In this document: in pieces, positions 37,201 through 47,429 of the stretch | How the letters are laid out: the number at the start of each line of letters is the position of its first letter | Numbering within the stretch: position 1 is the first letter of the stretch | Assembly (NCBI GenBank): GCA_028583415.1 | Contig: CM053272.1 | Location: forward strand, 43,454,699 to 43,518,698 | Source of the DNA: Protea cynaroides | Taxonomy: Eukaryota; Streptophyta; Magnoliopsida; Proteales; Proteaceae | Direction: 5' to 3' | DNA length: 64,000 nucleotides | Notes under the pieces: generated by a model | The model's database searches: none | Told to the model about the DNA's origin: nothing | What the model saw: only the letters and a program-made list of their open reading frames with translations | Made by a program: the position numbers and the translations under genes

Positions 37201-40200
37201 ATGATATCTAAACAGATGGATCCTATATGAATTGTATGATGAATACCACAGGAGTGGATACATAGGAATCCAAATCTGCCTGAACTTTTTATCACGCACA
37301 TCACTTAGATGGCTCTAGAAAGTCACATAGGAGGAAGTGAAGAAAAAGAATAGAATATGTAAATACAAAGAGATGAAGGGTGATCGGATTCTATTTGTAA
37401 TGAATCTGAAATGATTCTTGTCTATTCCTATCCTTTAACTCCTCTAAAGGGTTTGGTTTTTCAACCAACTCAACTTTTTGTTCGGATATGTATGAAGTAT
37501 TAACATTCTTTTTAAACAAGAGGAGGCAAAGTACAGTATAGCATGAATGAACAAAAAAGAAAGAAGAGGAAACTGAATTTAATTCTATTTCTTTACCAAT
37601 TATATACTCTTTTCCCATCTACTCTACTATAAGGAATATATCTCTAGGTACCCATACGGATAAATAAATATGTATCATGATCGGAGTCACCGTTGACAGG
37701 ATTGTCTTGGAATTGTTTGGATCCATGAAGTTGATCACTCTTTGAAGTTCTTCAAGAAAGTTGATAGCGAAATCGCAAGGAACAAGAACCTATGTCGTGT
37801 AAAGGGAAGTTAGGTGCCTGAATTATTGAACGTTCCATTTGGTCTAAGATCATCTTCAGTTCAATTATCTATTAAAAAATATAAAATAAAAAATCTTCAG
37901 TTCTAGTTATGAAACTAAGGTAAGTGACTCATATGCGTGATTTGTAATATGTGGATGTGGCGTACCACCATTTGGTCGCCAGCAGGTTTATGAAGTGTCT
38001 TTCTTACAGTACGTTTACATAGTTGTACTGTTTAGTTAGTTTTGGTGCCCATCTGGTTAAGATTTCTGCTGTTTGTAGGTGGACATCGTATATTTGATTT
38101 ATGAGGGATGTAAACTGGCTGTGGAGCTGCTGGTGGCCACTTCTAATGAACAGGGAAGATAGGTTGTGGTGTCCTGATACCTGTTTGGGCAAAACACACT
38201 TGGTTCCCCTAATAAAACTCTGTTACTGTCCTAAAGTACTTGTCTAGTGGCTCTAGTCCATGAAGAGGGTGTCCTAGTGCACGAGGCTCCCGCTACTGCA
38301 GGCTCTAGTCCATGAAGGATTCCTATAATTAATAACTAGTTCATAAAGGAGCCCTGTAGGAAGTTTATTTTCATTTTTATAATAGGCTTGTACCCGTCCA
38401 TAATTCTTGGGTTGTTGGAGGGGATTATTATTTTGTTTTGAGAGACTTGAGCTGTCTCTTTGCTATGGCTAGCTATTGATTGTTGATATTCTGGCAAGGT
38501 TTTCAATTTTGAATTCTAATCTAGATATGACATATGAGAATTAACTTATAATTCAATTGAGTTTGTTTGCAAATCTGTCGCTGGTTTCAAATTGAGAATT
38601 CAATCTGTCACTCCAAACCCTTGCCATTGTTTAGGGATAATAAAAAAATTTCTTTTGTTTATTAAATTCCATTTTTTTTGTTCAGTATTTTATTCCTTCT
38701 GTTGATTGAAGTCTCAGTTACAATCTGATCTTGCTTTTTGAGTTTCTTCCTGAGGTAGGCTTGCAATTACATATTTGAATTAGGAATTCTTCTTATGTCT
38801 GGATTCTATTCCTCAATTGGACTACAAATGTACAATGTCAGCTATCTCTATTCCTATGTGGATTGGGATACCTAATTTGACTCCCTATTCATTAGAATTC
38901 TTATGTTTGACTCTTATTTGACTGGGATTCCCAATCCTTATACAATTGTGATCGTTTTTGCCACACTTCCCTGGCATAAATTTTTCTTGATTCACTCTAC
39001 CTAAATGTTCATCCCTGTCACCCATTCAAAGCAAGAGGAAAAAAAAAAAGAAAGAAAAATTTATCCCTATCTTGACGTTAAATCAAATGTGGGAAGGATC
39101 TCTTTTCACCCACAGAATTCCATGGCATGAACTGACCCTCCAAATAAAAAGGCTCTGAGCTGGAAAATTGTTCTCACAGAAGGTTATAACTTTGTTCAGC
39201 CCCACTTTTTCCTTGGTGTATTAAAAAAAAAAAAAAAAATGTAGGACTGGTGCCAATAATTTATCACAGAATAAAGGACTACTCGAGCAATCATAAGAGG
39301 AGAAAGGCATGTCAGCATTCCTGCCTTGGTCTATAATGCTAATGGAGAGTTAGTTGGACCATATATGTCCGTATTCATGCTTCCATTTCTGATTCTGGTA
39401 TTAGTCTTGTGGTGCTTTATTCTTAAGGATGTTAGAAGGATACCGCAGTGTTGACTCTTCAGTCCTGTGAAGAAGGTCGAGATTTGTGGGGTTTAAAGAG
39501 TTATAGTAGACCATTTCATAAGTGTCCTATCAAAACTTGTACTTTAGGGTGCTCTAGATGAGCATTACAGATAGCTTTCTACCCATCCCCTCCTCTCCTT
39601 TTCGGTTTGGTACTTCCAGCTTCAGGCGTTATCAATCTCAATTGGATCTTGCTGACTTTGGGAAACGGGCCTTTCTGGGCTGGTGCCAAGATTGGGATCT
39701 CTAGGGATAGCAAAGGAGCTAGGTTTCTAGTTTACCCAGCCAATGAATGGGCCAAGGCCCTTCTTTTTTGGTGTCAGATTGGCATGAGCAAGGGGTCGCA
39801 ACCATTTCATTGTGGAGGGGCTTCTCTTCGGTAGCCCCCGTGCATTTAGCTGAATTAGGGAGGATTGTGGAGATTTTTGCTTGTCATTAGGTGTGTGGGC
39901 CATGGCTTTTGCTTCGTATGTTTTATTAGTTAGCAAGCATACGATAGTTTGTGTGTACCATAGACTCTAGCTTCTCCTTTTGGTTTTGTTTTCTCTTGCT
40001 GGTGCCTTCACTAAGATTTTTTTCCCTTGGACGGGACGGGACGGGGCGGGGGGGGGGGGAGGGGAGTGAGAGTGAGCATGGAGCTCTTTTTGTTTTTGCT
40101 AGGCCACATAATGTCAAACAAGCATGCCATTTTAGCTTATCCATGCCAAGTGTCTGACGAGTTCTACATGCTTAAGCGTATAAGCCCCCAAACCAACACT

Positions 40201-42117
40201 TCCACCCCCTGCTCCCCCTCCCCTCCACACACCAGCTACCAGTGAGAAGGTCGGTCAATTTCTCTGCTGAATGCAAATGAGGTGGGCCCTTGGGACAGAA
40301 TAATTTTTATTTCTGGCTGGACCAAGGAGTGTCTGTCGTTTAGAAATGTCCAGATGATGATTAAGTATGCCATATTAGCGCTCTTCCATGCCAAGTGGAG
40401 AAGAGGTACTGTATATTTTAGAACCTCCCCACAGCTCCGGTTAAAAAACAAGGCCACACACACAAAGGCTAGTTTTCCCTCTAATACACATGATCATGTA
40501 ATGGGATTATCAGAACTAATAATACAATATCTAACTTTGCATTTGTTAATATCTCCTCACTAAGCACTTGGGTGGGGTATCTATCTTGTGAGCAAGGAGA
40601 TCTTCCTGGCTTTCATACACTTGAGAATCTGAGATCATATCACAAAATCATACCTCATGCCACTAACTTGCTTTTTTGACATACCAGATTGCAGATGTGT
40701 GGTCCTGTGGGGTAACCCTTTATGTGATGATGGTGGGTGCATACCCTTTTGAGGACCCTGAGGAGCCTAAGAACTTCCGAAAGACTATACAGGTACTTGG
40801 TCAGACATTATCATTAGTGAATATGTCAATTGGATTAATTTTTTTTTTGGTTTTTTTCTTATGCTGTGCGTATTGACTATTTTTTTTTTTGGTTTTTTTT
40901 TGTTTGTCTTATCCAGCGAATATTGAGTGTCCAGTATTCAATCCCTGACACTGTTCATATATCTCCCGAGTGCCGCCATCTGATCGCAAGGATCTTTGTT
41001 GGCAACCCAGGAACGGTTAGTAAATTTGTTCCTAAATAAACTTACATTCTGCAAGTTTCTATGTTGCACTAGTTTTATAGAGTAATCAGTGAAATTATTG
41101 GACTAAATATAGCCTTATGAGCACCAGTATTCTGCTGGTGGAGCCCACTGCTAATCAGGATAAGGAATCCTTTTGATTACCTTTTTCTTGGTGATATATA
41201 TTTATGTTTCAGTCTGTCAGAATGGTTGTTGAATAACAATTCACTCCTGTAGTAGCTTTATCCTAAACAGATATTTTTACTCTAGATCTTTATAATCCTG
41301 TTAAAAACCTGTTCTGGGTGTTATTCTGAATATTTTACCCTTATAATTTTAAAGTGACTTAATATATAGCTGGACGACTACCTTTAGGGTCGGTATCTTT
41401 TAGCTCCTAGAGATCCTAGGCTTTAAAAGTTGCCTATGGACCAAATCATATATCTTTGTATCACTGCTAATGAAACAGAAATATGGGGTTGAGGTGTTTA
41501 GTATCATTCTACATTATTCGTACTGGAATGAAATGTTTTGATTTTGCAAAACAGCTGCCAGCGATGATGTTATTTGCCTTCTGCGTGTATTCTTTACTGA
41601 TAGACTTGTCTGCATTTATGGTCTTTTCTAAATCGCATGCAAACATCTTAAATTTCTTTTTCCAGTTCTCAAATAACTTTTCCTGATGATGTGACTGCTC
41701 TTTTGAGATTTCCTCTGCTGTTCAATGACAAGCTGACCTACCACTCGAAAAGAAATTATGATGTACTTGGTTTCGTGGGCTATTATCAACTCTCATACTT
41801 TTGAATGTTACTTGCAACAGAGGATAACCATTCCTGAGATCAGGAAACACGAGTGGTTTCTAAAGAACCTTCCTGCGGGCCTCATGGATGATGAGAATAC
41901 AATGAACAACCAGTTTGAAGAACCTGATCAACCCATGCAGAGTACTGATGAAATCATGCAGATCATAGCTGAGGCTACCTTGCCTGCTGCAGGAACTCGT
42001 GGTCTCAATCAGTTTCTAACTGACAGTCTGGATATGATGGATGACGACGATATGGACCTGGAGTCTGATCCTGATCTTGATGTAGACAGCAGTGGAGAAG
42101 TAGTCTACGCGATGTAA
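22250..42117 (+). CDS. SnRK2.6: SnRK2 protein kinase, OST1/SnRK2.6-type (nine exons)
   Basis: Serine/threonine kinase of abscisic-acid signalling (subclass III SnRK2), held inactive by PP2C phosphatases and, when released, phosphorylating targets such as ABF factors and SLAC1. Exons: 22250-22426, 23662-23736, 23834-23935, 24020-24073, 24172-24264, 24479-24571, 40688-40792, 40917-41015, 41821-42117, all with GT-AG introns and one frame, giving 364 aa (Arabidopsis OST1 has 362). Visible parts: Gly loop GAGNFG 30-35, Lys52, HRDLK 140-144, DFG 162-164, activation loop with Ser173 and Ser177 (OST1 Ser171/Ser175), APE 186-188, SnRK2 box, and an acidic ABA box ending [10 protein letters not shown]. 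The N-terminus MDRSQV and the FERIC and PEEPKNF stretches favour SnRK2.6 over 2.2/2.3. Intron 6 is 16116 bp and full of transposons, yet its splice sites are intact. No disabling change is seen. Confidence 0.95.
22411..22735 (+). repeat. tandem duplication of exon 1 end and donor site
   Basis: The segment from CGAGCGGGGCGAGAAGGTTA at 22411 recurs at 22559, an offset of 148 bp, together with the following intron text (GGTTCTTTTCCTTTTGTGTT, later TCATTTTACT and GTCGTGGTTA). The exon 1 donor AAG/GTTAGT at 22427 therefore has an identical decoy at 22575. Use of the decoy would add 148 nt and shift the frame into a stop at about 22463. Confidence 0.85.
23242..23592 (+). repeat. diverged tandem duplication in SnRK2 intron 1
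   Basis: A block with GGGTCTGAAAAG, ACCTTCTGA, GAAGGATTT, GGCATATTTT and AATCAGCAGTCAACCAA (about 23242-23380) recurs at about 23455-23592. It is an intronic duplication, not coding. Confidence 0.65.
24924..27243. mobile_element. Mutator-like element (MULE) with exact 9-bp TSD
   Basis: A 2320-bp element in SnRK2 intron 6 is flanked by a perfect 9-bp duplication TTTATTTTA (24915-24923 and 27244-27252). Its terminal inverted repeats start GGGAAATTTATGTGGACCTC on the left and GGAAATTTAAGCAAACCTCC on the right (minus strand), with similarity over about 60 bp. No MULE transposase (MURA) domain is visible, so it is non-autonomous. The interior at 25.4-26.7 kb has higher GC and longer open frames than the surrounding intron, which could be captured host sequence, but I recognise no protein family. 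Bases 26820-26900 contain GATGGAGTTGCAGGCA repeated about three times. Confidence 0.85.
27253..27720 (+). mobile_element. RTE-type LINE 3' end remnant
   Basis: The plus strand encodes, with frameshifts and stops, the C-terminal end shared by plant RTE-clade LINEs: [22 protein letters not shown], then [39 protein letters not shown] and [18 protein letters not shown]. It ends with AAGTTGGAATAAGACTGTG and a (GTC/GTT)n tail at 27672-27716, typical of RTE 3' ends. It is 5'-truncated and starts next to the MULE duplication, so the MULE may have landed at its edge. Confidence 0.8.
28320..29260 (-). pseudogene. LINE remnant: zf-RVT and RNase H domains
   Basis: On the minus strand, 29256-29020 encodes a zf-RVT-like piece ([18 protein letters not shown], then [11 protein letters not shown]). 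Further downstream, 28862-28329 encodes a 177-aa RNase H domain: [33 protein letters not shown] and ADGLAKRSA carry the four acidic residues of the family (D, E, D, D). This order is the C-terminal part of an L1-type plant LINE. The reverse transcriptase itself is missing and the two pieces are separated by broken sequence, so it is dead. It lies antisense in SnRK2 intron 6. Confidence 0.8.
29478..29770 (-). mobile_element. tiny LTR element (SMART/TRIM class), 293 bp
   Basis: Two direct repeats of about 70 bp (29478-29547 and 29702-29770) share TAAAAGCTYGAGCTGTTAAG and end CAACTCAACA. On the minus strand the inner edge of the first LTR is followed by TGGAATCAGAG (about 29690-29700), one base off the initiator-Met-tRNA primer-binding site TGGTATCAGAG, and the second LTR is preceded by a G-run (CGTGCCGGGGGG), a polypurine-like tract. 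Flanks ATTCC (29473-29477) and TTTCC (29771-29775) match at 4 of 5 positions. There is no coding capacity; transposition would need proteins from another element. Confidence 0.8.
30385..30465. mobile_element. stray hAT terminal fragment
   Basis: The text from AAAACCAAGGTTTAAAATC through TCTCGCCGAGACAG resembles the left end of the hAT element that starts at 30614 (CATAGTTCGAAATCTCGG...GATCTCG). It appears to be a degraded end of a second relative. Confidence 0.5.
31089..34470 (-). pseudogene. hAT transposase, inactivated
   Basis: In coding order: 34470-34033 is an N-terminal BED zinc finger ([20 protein letters not shown], in which the second zinc Cys of the usual CxxC is Tyr), 33619-34029 a linker, 33529-33221 a DUF659 domain ([38 protein letters not shown]), 33122-32715 with exon-like pieces to 32390 the catalytic region, and 32259-32023 the hAT dimerisation domain ([23 protein letters not shown]). 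An Asp/Ser/Gly-rich tail follows to 31089. Damage: an in-frame TAA at 34033-34035, a 17-bp direct duplication near 33663-33696 that shifts the frame, a TAA near 33589, and a TAG near 32023. It cannot make a transposase. Confidence 0.88.
34740..35400. repeat. five-unit array of about 150 bp inside the hAT element
   Basis: A unit with GAAACCGTG, CGTAGATCGGCCAACG, TGTTCAACATATATTATTTT and an AT-rich tail recurs with its CGTAGATC core at about 34751, 34911, 35063, 35207 and 35368 (spacings about 144-161 bp). The array lies between the transposase start and the right terminus, where hAT elements carry transposase-binding subterminal repeats. Such a role is only an inference. Confidence 0.75.
36745..37330 (-). 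pseudogene. plastid DNA insertion: rpl2 and ycf2 fragments fused
   Basis: On the minus strand, 37330-37100 reads as the 3' part of the plastid rpl2 group II intron, including the domain 5 hairpin (AAGCCGTATGC...TTGTACAGTT). The start of rpl2 exon 2 follows (MPLGTA, then I-T-L-G/E-GQL with small indels). At about 37040 this joins the middle of ycf2: NNRNMVER, then [44 protein letters not shown], and MPESN followed by a stop where Ycf2 has Trp. These genes are near neighbours in plastid inverted repeats but not contiguous in this way, so it is a rearranged nuclear plastid fragment (NUPT). Flanking sequence to about 37620 may be more rpl2 intron. Confidence 0.85.
37620..40687. other. remaining part of SnRK2 intron 6, unassigned
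   Basis: Mostly AT-rich intron text without a recognised element. A repeated phrase around GGCTCTAGTCCATGAAG occurs at about 38255 and 38305. A frame at 39607-39834 is somewhat GC-rich ([16 protein letters not shown]...) but matches no family I can name. A G-run lies at about 40034-40060. Confidence 0.4.
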
Positions 42118-42955
42118 GAAGCAGGACTTGCATCTATGCTTTGAAGGCTATAGCTTTAGTGGCAAAGCTCACTACACTCAATTCTTGGGCAACATGTGAA
42201 GGTTAAGGAAACTGGGGCTTGTGAGGCGGATCTATATGTAGCTGCTAAATTGGTAAGATGGAAAGTGGGTCTCCATTTGATTGATTACTGTCGATCATCC
42301 TATACCTATCGGAGTGTTAAATGTTCATAATACACAGCTTTGACCAGTCTATGTTTGCTAGGAATTACTGATTGTGGTGAATGGTGGGATTCTGGGATCT
42401 GAAAATTTGATGGGTCATGTGAGAGAACGAATCCCTCCCCTATTGTTGTCCTGTTTATTAAATTTGTGTTTTAGTGTTTCCTTCCTTTTGCCATTTCCTA
42501 GGGAATATATGTAATTTATTACAATTACCAAACGGTTGCTCAAGCATGATGGGTTTTCCTTGTATTCATGTGTGAATGTTTGAAATCAAGACGTTCAGTT
42601 CCACTTGTTAAAAGGGCCTTAGGTTTCATGTTTTTTGGGTTTGTATTGGTTGTTGATTTTGATGGTCCCCTTGTAAACTGCAGCTGCATGGTCTGTATGG
42701 CTAGAGTTTTTGTGTGGTTTCCGAGGGTGTACCGACTTCTTACTCCATTTTATCTTGCTTCGTCCCTGATTTATTTGTTCCAACATCTCTGATGAGGATG
42801 CGAACTCATACAACAGTCAGCAATGGTTACCAAGTTCCAAATAGTATTGAATTATCCAAATCCTGGGTATATTAGCAATCCGTTACAAGTTTCAAATATA
42901 TTTGAATTATCGATAATGCTGGTATGTATTCGTGGGATTTGATTGACGCTCCTCA
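42118..42955 (+). other. SnRK2 3' untranslated and downstream region
   Basis: Non-coding sequence follows the kinase stop. T-rich and AATAAA-like text (for example around 42455-42480) would fit polyadenylation, but the site cannot be fixed. No other gene seen. Confidence 0.4.
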
Positions 42956-45900
42956 TGTCAAGAGGTATCTTTATATCTCTCCTACCTTACCTGTAACATA
43001 GTGTTTATATTTTGTAAAATATTTTCCTAAAAGCACTCTAGAAAATAGAGTGATATTGTAACCTATACAACAGAGAAGAGATTATAAAATGCTGGAGAGT
43101 CGATGCTTAAGACAAGCAAAGTGTTTATCTCAATTCAAAAACCAGTTTCTCATGGTATCAAAGCAGTCCTAAGACTAACATTCTAAATGTCGTTCTCTAC
43201 ACTCTCTTCAACTACCGAGCGTTTCCCATCCTCCTTTTTTTTCTTCAAAGTATGGTCACTCCATCTTTGTCTGACCGGACCAAAACAACTATCTGTAGTG
43301 GAGGTCTCAGTTGCTACCTCTCATTCGAGGTCATGGCTTGTTTGGTTTCTTAGAGGGCACACACTCTTGCCCTTCACCAATGAATGCTCCAACAACATCT
43401 TCCCCTGATATTCAAGTACTACCACCACTCCTCAGGAGAACATTAAGAATCTGGAATATGCCATTTGGCAAAGTCAGGATCTTGGTTGGATCCTTTCATC
43501 CCTCACTGAACCCATTTTGGGCCAGGTAATTGGTTGCACCACCTTTCAGGGAATTTGGTCAATCTTAAAAAGACTCTATGCCTCTCAATCATGCTCTAGG
43601 AATATGCAACCGAAACTCTAATTGCAAACTGAGAAGAAGAAAAATTTCTCAGCCACCAATTATTTTCATAAAATGAAGTTTATTTCAGACAATCTTGCCA
43701 TAGTGGCACACCCGATTTCTGAATCAGATCTCATTCTTCACATCCTTGCTGGCCTACGTCTAAAGTGGGATGCTTTTGTAACTGCTATTTCCACAAGAGC
43801 CGATGATGTTACTATCAATGACTTACACGGTATGAAGCTTAGTCATGAACTGCGGTTAGAACAACAAGCCCCTACCCACCCTCTCCCTGAGGCTAATATA
43901 GCGTTATTTGCACCTTTTCAAAGAGGTCGACAGGGTCGTGGCACATACTTTCACCGTGGATGTGGTCGCACTAATCAAGGCTCTTATCATTCTTCCAATT
44001 CCAACAAACCACAATGCCAAGTCTGTGGTTGTTTTGGTCATACCACACTCGCTTGCTATCATCTTTTTGACGAGGGAAACAACAATCCTACGCCTCCACC
44101 CACTGCCATGGTGGCGGCTCATCACTCTCCTCATATGGATCAATGGTATCTGGATTCTGGCACTACAGATCACATCATTGCAGATCTGAACAATTTGTCA
44201 AGTTGATCCGGGTATCAAGGTTCGGACTAGGTTCAAGTTGGAAATAGACAATGTTTGCCTATCCACCACATTGATTCCTCTCAAATTTTTTCAACTTGCC
44301 GTCCTTTGCATTTAACTAAAGTTCTTCATGTTCCGTCTATTACTAAAAATTTACTGAGTATCTCCCAGTTTACTTCTGATAATGACATCACATTGGAATT
44401 TCATCATTCTTTTTGCAATGTTAAAGATCGATCCTCGGGGAAGGTCCTTCTCACAAGAAAACTTGAGGGTGGTCTCTACAGTCTCAACACCAGTTCCATT
44501 CCAACATACAGGTCTTCTACTCCACTAGCTTTGGTTGTTGAGGGAGTCTCCATTGATCTTTGGCATCAACCGTTGGGCCATCCCTCATCCAAAATAATTA
44601 GAAAAATAATATCTTCCAATAATCTGCCTATTGCAGGAACTACAAAGGTTTCATTTTGTTCTTCCTGTCCCTTAGGAAAATCCCATAGATTGCCCTTTCA
44701 TATTTCCCAGTCTATGTCTTTTGGATCGTTGGTTCTCATCCATTCTGATGTTTGGGGTCCTTCCCCTGTTCCTTCTCTTAATGGACATTGTTATTATGTG
44801 AGTTTTATTGATAATTTCAGTAAATACACATGATTTTTTTCCTATGTTTACCAAATTTGAGGTTTATTCAATCTTCCAAAACTTCAAGCGGTAAGTCAAA
44901 ATTTTTTTTGAGCGGCTAATAAAGGTTCTGCAAACGGATTGGGGTGGCGATTACAGGAATGTCTTTCAATTCTTAGAACATTCTGGTATTTTACACCGCA
45001 TTTCTTGCCCTCATACCCCTGAACAGAATGGGTTAGCAGAAAGAAAACATCGACACATTGTCGAAACTGGATTAACAATGATGTTTAATGCCAAAGTTCC
45101 CAACCAATATTTGGCTGATGCTTTTAATGCAGCTGTGTTTTTGACAAACTGGATGCCTACTCAAGATGTGTCCCCATGGGAGGCACTCTTCCACACACAA
45201 CCGGATTACAATATTCTTCGTGTATATGATACTGCATGCTACCCTCTATTGCGATCCTACAACACAAATAAGCTTCAACCAAGGTTTATTGAATGTATTA
45301 TTGGGTACAACTCTCATCACAAAGGTTATAAATGCCTATATGTGGAATCTGGCAAAATCTACTTATCTCGCAATGTTGTGTTCAATGAACAACGATTTCC
45401 ATTTGCATCTCTTGCCTCTAATCCAATAAGGCATGACTCTGTATGCCCAATTTCAAGTCAAATACCAGTGGTTGTTGCGTCCCCCAATCTACCACCACCT
45501 GTTCCACCCATTCAACATCACTCACGTAACACCTTACCACCACCGGATCTTATAATACAAAATACATCTAGTCCTCCCATCGAGATTTCATAATCTTATA
45601 ACCCAACACCATCTTCAATCCCTCCCATATCAAATGTAAATCCCCCGCAACCATCTCAAATAGCCCAACCACTGGTTACACGAATAAGTGCTTGCATCCG
45701 AAAGCCAAAAATATTTCAGGATCATGTTACATATGTTACAACTAAGCATCTGATGACATCTTCTCATTATCTTGGAGATAGAACATACTTGTTTCACACA
45801 GGCAAATCGAGATGAGAAGTGGTGGGCTGCCATGATGGCTGAATATAATGCCTTACTCCAAACCCACAAAGGGGGTTGTCGGTTGCAAATGGGTATTCCG

Positions 45901-46450
45901 TATCAAAGGGAAACCAGATGACATAGTTGAACGTTGTAAAGCCCGACTGGTTGCAAAGGGGTACAATCAAACAACAGGACTTGATTACAATAAAACTTTT
46001 AGTCCCATTGTCAAGCCGACTATGATTCACACTGTTATCACGGTTGCTATTTCCAAGGGCTGGAACATGATTCAACTTGATGTCTATAATGTCTTCTTGC
46101 ATGGCTTGCTAACTGAAGAAGTCTACTGGTTCAACCACCAAGTTTTATTGATTCATCTAGCAATTTATGATCTCAAACAAGCTCCGCGAGCATGGTTCTC
46201 AAGGCTCTCCAATCGTCTGATCGACTTGGGGTTTACAAACACCAAATCAAAATCTTCTCTGTTTGTTCGAAAACGAAAGGGTGGGCTCATTTTTTTACTG
46301 GTCTATGTTGATGATATTATTATTACTGGCAGTAATACCATGGAAGTCCGCAACCTTGTTCATGGCCTCAACTTCAAGCTATGGGACTTAGGGCCATTAC
46401 ACTATTTCCTTGGCGTTGAGGCCAAAACTACACATCATACATGGGTTTGA
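42956..46450 (+). mobile_element. Ty1/copia element, 3'-truncated
   Basis: A likely 5' LTR (about 42956-43152, TGTCAAGAGG...TTTCTCA) ends directly before TGGTATCAAAGC (43153-43164), a primer-binding site for initiator Met-tRNA. Gag, protease, integrase and the first part of reverse transcriptase follow. The sequence breaks off after the YVDD region; RNase H, polypurine tract and 3' LTR are absent. It lies 0.8 kb downstream of the SnRK2 gene on the same strand. Confidence 0.88.
43187..46450 (+). pseudogene. copia gag-pol, broken
   Basis: Order of domains: a gag core (43311-43530 and 43622-44000, including SDLILHILAGL and LSHELRLEQQ), a CCHC knuckle CQVCGCFGHTTLAC, protease with WYLDSGTTDHI (to 44206), GAG-pre-integrase and integrase (44255-45593: HQPLGH...CSSCPLGKSH, IHSDVWGP, HTPEQNGLAERKHRH) and reverse transcriptase (45848-46450: ARLVAKGYNQ, QLDVYNVFLHG, LKQAPRAWF, LLVYVDDIIITGS). 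Stops and frameshifts separate the open pieces (for example at about 44206, 44833 and 45593). A short deletion after EEVYW removes the usual QPPGF motif. RNase H is missing. The element is inactive; the gag and integrase style recalls the Ale/Retrofit lineage, which I infer only. Confidence 0.85.
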
Positions 46451-47410
46451 TCGATTAGTTTCCTTCAAAATCTTATCGTCAGTTTCCTAATAATTTTTTC
46501 ATACAAACCCAACATATATGGGGATTCAATTAGTTTATTTGAGCCAATTTCTTTTAAGCCACCCATGCAATTCACATAACTTAATTTACAAGCAAGAGAA
46601 TTAATCTCACCTGAATTTGACTTCTTCAACACAAACTATGTGAATAGCTTCAACTTTGCTACTCTTGAGGATCTTTACCTAAACATGTGGAAGAATGAAG
46701 AAGAAAAAATGGCAACCAGATGAAGAGTTCTAGGTCGGTATGTAGGTCGTGGCGATAAGTTTCAAGGAAATGGAAATTTCGTGGAGATGAGTTGCAGGTC
46801 CTTGAGAACAACTTATATACAGGTGTTTCGTGTTTACATCACGGCAAAGAATCGACCAGACATTCATCGGAAGGGAAGAGATGTAGGTCACAGAGAAGAA
46901 GTTGAAAATTATGAAAATACCTTCCTCCAATATTAAAATTCCTCCAAATTCCTTCAATTTAATCTGTCTTTTCTACGGTTCTACCCTGACCATCCATTTC
47001 TCTCTTATATATCCCTCCATTGCTTGAGTTGGTGGCATCGGCCAACGTCGAGTTCATTGTTGTTGTCATTATTGTTGAAGAGCATAGGAAGTTTGCCTGT
47101 AATTAACCTTAAGTACATAAGAGGTTCGAGTAATTTACCCTTAAAATAAGGGTTTTTCTTATCAACACCCCCTTAAGGTGGTATAAAAATCATCTCCATT
47201 CGTCCAGCCCAACATCAGACGGCTGGGATTACATCGGCCGTCGATAAGTTTTGTGGTACATCGACCTATTTCCTTGGTTTGATCCGTTTTGGTTTAGTTT
47301 GTTATGGGTTAGAGATTGCATTTGCACATGCCTCGATTCATTCCAATGGTCTAGATGTAGCTGGAAGGTCTGTAAGACTATAGACAATCCAAACCCTTGA
47401 TTGATACCCT
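46451..47410. other. unassigned spacer before the RNL duplication
   Basis: AT-rich sequence with only short frames. No gene or element ends were recognised. The duplicated RNL unit starts at roughly 47420-47450. Confidence 0.45.
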
Positions 47411-47429
47411 AGACAGACCCAGAAAAGTC

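Noticed and set aside
46740..47000. A possible small gene between the copia element and the RNL cluster.
   Set aside because: The frame is short, has no start context or splice partner, and no similarity I can name.
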